Source: CAYURP01 sp964447175
Lineage (GTDB): Bacteria > Zixibacteria > MSB-5A5 > SM23-73-2
NCBI GenBank assembly: GCA_964447175.1
Contig: CAYURP010000009.1
Span: 9,399-73,398, forward strand
Length of the DNA: 64,000 bases
Direction of reading: 5' to 3'
The notes beneath the pieces were generated by a model. The model was not told where the DNA came from, made no database searches, and saw only the letters and a list, made by a program, of their open reading frames with translations. This document shows, one piece after another, positions 59,487 to 64,000 of this stretch. Every line of letters starts with the position of its first letter. Within the stretch, counting starts at the first letter, position 1. The translations under genes were made by a program, and so were the position numbers.

Positions 59487-60194
59487 TTATCCCATCACTC
59501 CCCTCTCCTTTAAACTGATAAATCTGTCTTCCCCGATTATCACATGATCTAAAACGTCGATCTCCATCAACTTTCCCACCTCCACTATCTGCTGGGTGAC
59601 CCTAATATCATCCTCTGATGGCTCCGGATCACCTGAGGGATGATTATGAGCCACGATCAAGGCTGCTGCAGAATACTCGATGGCTGGCCTGAATACCTCA
59701 CGAGGTTGAATCAGACTCAGGTTTAAAGTTCCCATGGATATTATCTCATCGTGAATCAGCTTGTTTCTGGTATTCAAATAAAGCCCCCTGAAATGTTCAT
59801 TTTGCAGCTTTCTCATATCGGAGAGATGCTTGAAAACATCCTCCGGACTTTTGATAGTGGGAATCCGTCCTTTGTCCTCAAGGAAAAATCTCCGGCCCAG
59901 CTCAAAAGTAGCCACAATCTGGCAGGCTTTAACCTGGGGCAGGTTTAAGGTTTGCATTAAGCGTCCCACGTTTTTCTCCAGGGCAATGGCTTTGTTGCCA
60001 TAATCCTGGATAATCGTCCTGGAAAGCTCTAAAACGTTCAATCCCCGGTATCCGGTATTTAATACTATAGCTAAAAGTTCGGAGTTTTTCAAAGTATCAG
60101 GTCCATATTTGATGAGCTTTTCCCTGGGACGCTGGGTCCCGGGAAGCTCTTTCACCCTTATCTGGTAATTCTCACCTACCATAAGCCCAACCAT
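59487..60194 (-). CDS. radC: RadC-family JAB-domain protein
   Basis: A 235-residue RadC protein. N-terminal helix-hairpin-helix-like domain (RPREKLIKYGPDTLKNSELLA) and C-terminal JAMM metalloprotease-like domain with the motif AHNHPSGDPEPSEDD and a preceding Glu (EIISMGTLN). Family members are called DNA-repair proteins historically, but the role is unclear. The start is uncertain: ATG 60194 or ATG 60182, neither with a good ribosome binding site. Confidence 0.93.
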   Translation of the reverse strand: MVGLMVGENYQIRVKELPGTQRPREKLIKYGPDTLKNSELLAIVLNTGYRGLNVLELSRTIIQDYGNKAIALEKNVGRLMQTLNLPQVKACQIVATFELGRRFFLEDKGRIPTIKSPEDVFKHLSDMRKLQNEHFRGLYLNTRNKLIHDEIISMGTLNLSLIQPREVFRPAIEYSAAALIVAHNHPSGDPEPSEDDIRVTQQIVEVGKLMEIDVLDHVIIGEDRFISLKERGVMG

Positions 60195-60506
60195 TTAAAT
60201 TTTACATAAAAGTTAAATCCTTGTGACTTCTATGTCAAGGAAATAAAGCTCTAAAAAGATGATTCAATCCTGATAGTAAATTAGATAATTATTTTCGGGT
60301 GTAATAACCAAATATATATCGGAAATCTAACCTGGTGGTGGAAATCCAATTCCACCACCAACAAAAATATCTAATTGGATAATTATTATCGGGTAGGACA
60401 AGGTCTCCTGACCTTGTCAGCATATTTCTGGGTCAGGAGACCCAGAGTACCCGATAAAATTTCAAACCATGATGGAAAGAATTGATTTACATAGTATGTA
60501 ATGAAA
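60195..60506. repeat. Intergenic region with two hairpin elements between radC and lon
   Basis: No gene. Palindrome GGTGGTGGAA / TTCCACCACC at 60334-60359. A GTAG-led element with arms GACAAGGT / ACCTTGTC and TCTGGGT / ACCCAGA spans 60393-60453; its ends CGGGTA / TACCCG also pair. A direct repeat of about 20 nt (GATAATTATT.TCGGGT) at 60284 and 60378 precedes both. Confidence 0.8.
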
Positions 60507-60508
60507 AT

Positions 60509-60536
60509 AAAAAAGCGGAGGGGTGAACCCTCCGCT
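60509..60536 (-). terminator. Rho-independent terminator of the lon gene
   Basis: On the minus strand the stem GCGGAGGG / CCCTCCGC with a short loop is followed by TTTTTT, about 35 nt past the lon stop codon. Confidence 0.9.
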
Positions 60537-60568
60537 GCGTAAACAAAATTATCTTTTTCGAATTCCGT

Positions 60569-62959
60569 TTATCTTTTGCTTTTCTTTTTTCTTTTTTTAG
60601 TTGTCTTTTTCTTTTTGGAATCCAGGGCTAAATCAAACACCTGGTCCACTGTGTCCACAAAGATGAATTTGATGTTATCTTTGATCTCATCAGGGATTTC
60701 TTCCAAGTCTTTTTTGTTGAAGCGGGCAAGAATGATTGTTTTTATTCCGGCTCGATAAGCAGCTAAGGATTTCTCCTTTAAGCCGCCGATGGGAAGTACC
60801 AGCCCTCTTAAAGTTATTTCACCGCTCATGGCTAACCTGGTTTTGACCGGACGTTCGGTCAGAAGGGAGGCAATGGCTGTGGCCATGGCTATTCCGGCAG
60901 AGGGACCATCCTTGGGTATTGCTCCGGCTGGAACGTGCAGGTGAATGTCATACTTCTCATAGAAATTCCTGGGGATTCCCCATTTTGTGCTCATTGACCG
61001 GATATAGGAAAGTGCGGTCTGGGCGGATTCCTTCATTACCTCCCCCAGATAACCGGTCAGGGTCAGTGATTTTTTGCCGGGCATCTTGGTAGCCTCGATG
61101 TACATAATTTCACCACCAGTCGAGGTCCAGGCTAAACCCGGAACCACACCCACCTTGGACACCCTCTCCACTACCTCCTGGAAGAACTTTATGGGTCCTA
61201 AAAACTGGTGTAGATTCTGAGGAATCACCTCGATTTTTTTGGTCTCGCCAGATGCTACTTTTTTAGCCACCTTTCTGCAGACGGTGGCGATCTCCCGGTC
61301 TAAGTTTCTTAAACCCGACTCTTTGGTATAATCGTTTATGATTCTCTTTAGGGCATCATCCGCGAAGGCGAGGTTCTTTTGTTTTAGGCCGTGGTTATCC
61401 AGCTCCTTGGGTATTAAAAACGTTTTGGCAATCTGGAGTTTTTCTAAATCGGTGTAACCCGGTATCTCGATGACCTCCATCCTGTCCCGCAGAACCGGCG
61501 GGATGGGGTCTAAAATATTGGCTGTGCAGATGAACATCACTTTGGATAGATCATAAGGAACGTCCAGATAGTGGTCGGAGAATGTATGATTCTGTTCCGG
61601 ATCTAAAACCTCCAGAAGGGCAGAAGCTGGATCGCCTCTGAAGTCCTTTCCGATTTTGTCCACCTCATCCAGCATAAATACGGGGTTGTTATACCCAGCC
61701 CGGCGGATGCCCTGAATGATCCTTCCGGGAAGGGAACCAATGTAAGTTCTGCGGTGCCCCCGGATCTCAGCTTCATCGTGCATTCCACCTAAAGAGACAC
61801 GGTTAAATTTCCTGCCTAAAGCCCGGGCAATGGACATACCCAGAGAGGTTTTACCTACACCCGGAGGGCCAACAAAACACAAGATCGGTCCCTTTAAATC
61901 CTTTTTCAGCTTTCTGACCGCCAGATACTCCAATATCCTTTCCTTGACCCTTTCCAGATCATAATGGTCATCATCCAAAACTTTTTTTGCCTTATCAATG
62001 TTCAGAACGTCAGTGGTGCCCTTGCTCCAGGGGAGAGTCACCAGCCAGTCCAGGTAGGTTCGGGAAACAGTGTACTCAGCTGCGGCCGGGTTCATCTTGG
62101 ATAATCTGTCCAGTTCCTTGTCTGCTGCTTCATATGCTTCCTGGGGCATTTTGGCTGCCTCGATCTTTTTCCTGAATTCGTCTATATCTGCAGTCCGCTC
62201 GTCTTTTTCACCCAGCTCTTTCTGAATGGCTTTAAGCTGTTCTTTGAGTATGAATTCCTTCTGCATCTTTCCCATCTCAGTGGCAGCTTTGGATTGAATC
62301 TTTCGAGACAGTTCCAGCACCTCCACTTCCTTATTTATGTGAAAGGTAAGTTTACGCAGCCTCTCCTTAACGTCAACCGTTTCCAAAACCTGCTGTTTTT
62401 GCTGGATATTGAGATTCAGGTTGGATGCGATCAAATCTGCCAGCTTGCCCGGGTCCTCGGTGTTCAGTGCCGAGACCTGCAGTTCCTCGGGAAGATAAGG
62501 AGCCAGATTTACCACCCTTTTCAATTGCTCCATAATGTTTCTCACCAGAGCCTCCATCTCCACCGATTTTTCGACCACGTCGTGCACCACCTCTATCTTG
62601 GCTACCAGGTTGGGCTCCTCTTTGGTAAACCTTTTTATTCTGATCCTGGACAAGCCCTGAACCAGAAACCTCACGCTTCCGTCCGGGAATCTCAACATTT
62701 TTAAAATAGTAGCTGCAGTCCCTATGTGGTAGATATCATCGGGTGTTGGCTGTTCTATCTCCGGATCCTTCTGGGTGAAAAGCCCCACCACGTTTCCGCT
62801 GAGCAAAGCCTCATCAATTAGCTTGGCTCTTCTTTGATCCGTAATCATCAAAGGCATAACCAAACTGGGATAGACCACTATGTTTTTCAGGGGAAGAACC
62901 GAAAGCTCTTCTGAGATCCTCTTTGCTTCCTCTATCTCATTTTTATCAACCTTAACCAA
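60569..62959 (-). CDS. lon: ATP-dependent protease Lon
   Basis: Degrades misfolded and regulatory proteins, 796 residues. N-terminal LON substrate-binding domain (about 17-205, LPLKNIVVYPSLVMPL). AAA+ module with Walker A GPPGVGKTS near 365 and Walker B-type PVFMLDEVDKI. The C-terminal serine-lysine protease has the catalytic Ser in DGPSAGIAM (near 686) and the Lys in GLKEKSLAAYRAG. A basic Lys-rich tail ends the protein. TTG 62959 is used, with GGAGG 8 nt upstream. It follows the hsp20 gene after about 40 nt; together they form a protein quality-control pair, with a terminator after lon. Confidence 0.97.
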   Translation of the reverse strand: MVKVDKNEIEEAKRISEELSVLPLKNIVVYPSLVMPLMITDQRRAKLIDEALLSGNVVGLFTQKDPEIEQPTPDDIYHIGTAATILKMLRFPDGSVRFLVQGLSRIRIKRFTKEEPNLVAKIEVVHDVVEKSVEMEALVRNIMEQLKRVVNLAPYLPEELQVSALNTEDPGKLADLIASNLNLNIQQKQQVLETVDVKERLRKLTFHINKEVEVLELSRKIQSKAATEMGKMQKEFILKEQLKAIQKELGEKDERTADIDEFRKKIEAAKMPQEAYEAADKELDRLSKMNPAAAEYTVSRTYLDWLVTLPWSKGTTDVLNIDKAKKVLDDDHYDLERVKERILEYLAVRKLKKDLKGPILCFVGPPGVGKTSLGMSIARALGRKFNRVSLGGMHDEAEIRGHRRTYIGSLPGRIIQGIRRAGYNNPVFMLDEVDKIGKDFRGDPASALLEVLDPEQNHTFSDHYLDVPYDLSKVMFICTANILDPIPPVLRDRMEVIEIPGYTDLEKLQIAKTFLIPKELDNHGLKQKNLAFADDALKRIINDYTKESGLRNLDREIATVCRKVAKKVASGETKKIEVIPQNLHQFLGPIKFFQEVVERVSKVGVVPGLAWTSTGGEIMYIEATKMPGKKSLTLTGYLGEVMKESAQTALSYIRSMSTKWGIPRNFYEKYDIHLHVPAGAIPKDGPSAGIAMATAIASLLTERPVKTRLAMSGEITLRGLVLPIGGLKEKSLAAYRAGIKTIILARFNKKDLEEIPDEIKDNIKFIFVDTVDQVFDLALDSKKKKTTKKRKKKSKR

Positions 62960-63002
62960 GAAATTTTCCTCCTTTAAGTTTGAGCAGTATCAAAAAACCT
63001 TA

Positions 63003-63443
63003 TTACTCTATTTTTATCTCCTTGCCTTTTTTTCTTTTCTTTTTTTGAACCGTAATTTCCAGATAACCGTTTCGGTAATTGGCTGCGATTTTACCGGGAT
63101 CGACATCCTCAGGCAGGTAGATATTCCGCTCGAACATTCCATAATTTATCTCCATGTTCCGGTAATGAGTTCCAGGTTGATGGGGTTTCTCCTTTCTCTC
63201 GCCCTTTATGGTCAGGATATTCTCTGAGAGAGTAATGGTGAAATCCTCCCTCTTCATCCCAGCCACCTCGGAGAGAATAATCACCTCCGAATCGCTCTCG
63301 AAAACGTCAGTCGGCGGCCGCCACAGCCTTTTTGCAGTTAAAACCGGAGAGTGTCTTATCTTATAGAAATGGTCAAACAGTAAATCCATCTCCTCCTGAA
63401 TTCTTTTAACGTCCTTGAGAATATCCTTTTTAAAATCGCTCAT
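63003..63443 (-). CDS. Small heat-shock protein, Hsp20/alpha-crystallin family
   Basis: ATP-independent holdase that binds unfolding proteins in large oligomers, 146 residues. The alpha-crystallin domain spans about 40-135: WRPPTDVFESDSEVIILSEVAG, REDFTITLSENILTIKGERKE, RNMEINYGMFERNIYLPEDVD and the diagnostic GYLEITVQKK. The conserved A-x-x-x-n-G-V/Y-L motif is KIAANYRNGYLEI. It sits directly before lon. No CIRCE or other heat-shock operator is apparent in the 15 nt upstream, so it may be expressed from a promoter further up, possibly with ychF. Confidence 0.95.
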   Translation of the reverse strand: MSDFKKDILKDVKRIQEEMDLLFDHFYKIRHSPVLTAKRLWRPPTDVFESDSEVIILSEVAGMKREDFTITLSENILTIKGERKEKPHQPGTHYRNMEINYGMFERNIYLPEDVDPGKIAANYRNGYLEITVQKKKRKKGKEIKIE

Positions 63444-63458
63444 ACTAAACTCTTAACT

Positions 63459-64000
63459 TTATACATTGAATCTGAAAAAGATGACATCGCCATCCTGAAC
63501 CACATAACTTTTCCCTTCCAGTTTCAGCTCTCCTTTTTCCCGGGCATGGTGAAGTGTTCCTGCCTGCATCAGCTTTTCAAAGTTCATTACCTCTGCCTTG
63601 ATAAAACCTTTTTCCATATCCGTGTGTACCGTTCCCGCTGCTTTCAAAGCTGTAGTGCCATAAGGGATGGTCCAGGCTTTTACTTCGTTCTCATTGGCAG
63701 TAAAAAAGGACACCAATCCCAACAGTTTATACGACAAATCCAGAATTCTGTCTAAAGCTGACTCCTTTATTCCCATATCCTGCATAAAAGCAATCCTGTC
63801 CTTTTCCTCAAGTTGAGAGAGCTCAGCTTCCAGTTTCCCACAGACAGAAGTGATACCGGTCTTTTTGTGTTTCAGAATCTCAGAGCACTCTTTTTCCAGA
63901 GCATCCTTATTATTTATATCGGCTTCCCCGATATTCAATAAAATGCATAAGGGCTTCAAACTCAGAAAAGCAAAGCCCCGCAAGTATTTGTCCTCCTCCG
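63459..64000 (-). CDS. ychF: Redox-regulated ATPase YchF (C-terminal part, cut by window end)
   Basis: The C-terminal half of the Obg-like ATPase YchF; the frame runs through the window edge at 64000. Visible signatures are RGFAFLSLKPLCILLNIGEAD (the NxxD-like specificity region of YchF that favours ATP), then the coiled-coil EAELSQLEEKDRIAFMQDMGI. The TGS-like domain FFTANENEVKAWTIPYGTTALKAAGTVHTDMEKGF and the ending FRFNV are diagnostic for the family. The G1-G3 motifs lie outside the window. It is 15 nt upstream of hsp20 on the same strand. Confidence 0.97.
   Translation of the reverse strand, partial: EEDKYLRGFAFLSLKPLCILLNIGEADINNKDALEKECSEILKHKKTGITSVCGKLEAELSQLEEKDRIAFMQDMGIKESALDRILDLSYKLLGLVSFFTANENEVKAWTIPYGTTALKAAGTVHTDMEKGFIKAEVMNFEKLMQAGTLHHAREKGELKLEGKSYVVQDGDVIFFRFNV

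Overview
The window reads as a chromosomal segment of an uncultivated, diderm (lipopolysaccharide-type) bacterium, probably from a metagenome assembly, because two runs of exactly 100 N (19022-19121 and 22294-22393) mark scaffold joins. BamA, an OmpH/Skp chaperone, LpxD, a SurA-like chaperone, several lipoproteins and several beta-barrels show an outer membrane. One secreted protease ends in the FlgD-like / type IX sorting tail common in the FCB superphylum and allied candidate phyla (Zixibacteria, Marinimicrobia, WOR-3 and similar). I infer that general neighbourhood but cannot fix the phylum. Base composition is moderately AT-rich, and TTG/GTG starts with clear ribosome binding sites are frequent. 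No rRNA, tRNA, CRISPR array or transposase was seen.

Layout. 20-7369 (-): mfd, then three parvulin foldases (two lipoproteins and a SurA-like chaperone). 7556-10138 (-): a polyamine cluster of pyruvoyl arginine decarboxylase, a deoxyhypusine-synthase-like enzyme and agmatinase. 10238-12220 (-): a secreted protein with 12 copies of a D-x-x-G-x-D-x-Y repeat. 12396-19021 (+): S9 peptidase, EndoQ-like nuclease and a type IIG restriction-modification enzyme cut by a gap. 19618-24138: proline dehydrogenase, FeoB (5' end lost in a gap), an outer-membrane barrel and a DtxR-family regulator. 24426-28708 (+): an Ig-like lipoprotein and a secreted metalloprotease. 29013-34720 (+): rplU, bamA, skp, lpxD, trxA, a CoA-binding protein, a zinc ribbon and OsmC. 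34940-36658 (+): an ArsP_2-type permease and a methyltransferase. 36762-39738 (-): a cysteine-rich/metal gene cluster and a radical SAM protein. 39993-48206 (+): pdxA, holB, ricT, metG, a TatD-radical SAM fusion and ksgA, an order recalling the holB-yaaT-metS-yabD-ksgA region of Firmicutes. 48190-52005 (+): envelope proteins and pdxJ. 52090-60194 (-): macro domain, PAP2, PfkB, YigZ, DprA, M23 peptidase, a Memo-AMMECR1 fusion lipoprotein, GxxExxY and RadC. 60569-64000 (-): lon, hsp20 and ychF (cut by the window end).

Most striking signals. (1) Many intergenic REP/BIME-like elements: a 5'-GTAG tetranucleotide directly followed by a near-perfect hairpin, often as inverted pairs (GTAG...CTAC) with different arm sequences, the hallmark of substrates of REP-associated tyrosine transposases. 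(2) Three perfect TTAG-N6-CTAA palindromes within 800 bp, each upstream of a different gene around the DtxR-family regulator, suggesting a local metal regulon. (3) A compact bacterial polyamine cluster with a deoxyhypusine-synthase homologue. (4) An extracytoplasmic Memo-AMMECR1 fusion lipoprotein. (5) The 12-fold D-x-x-G-x-D-x-Y repeat protein.
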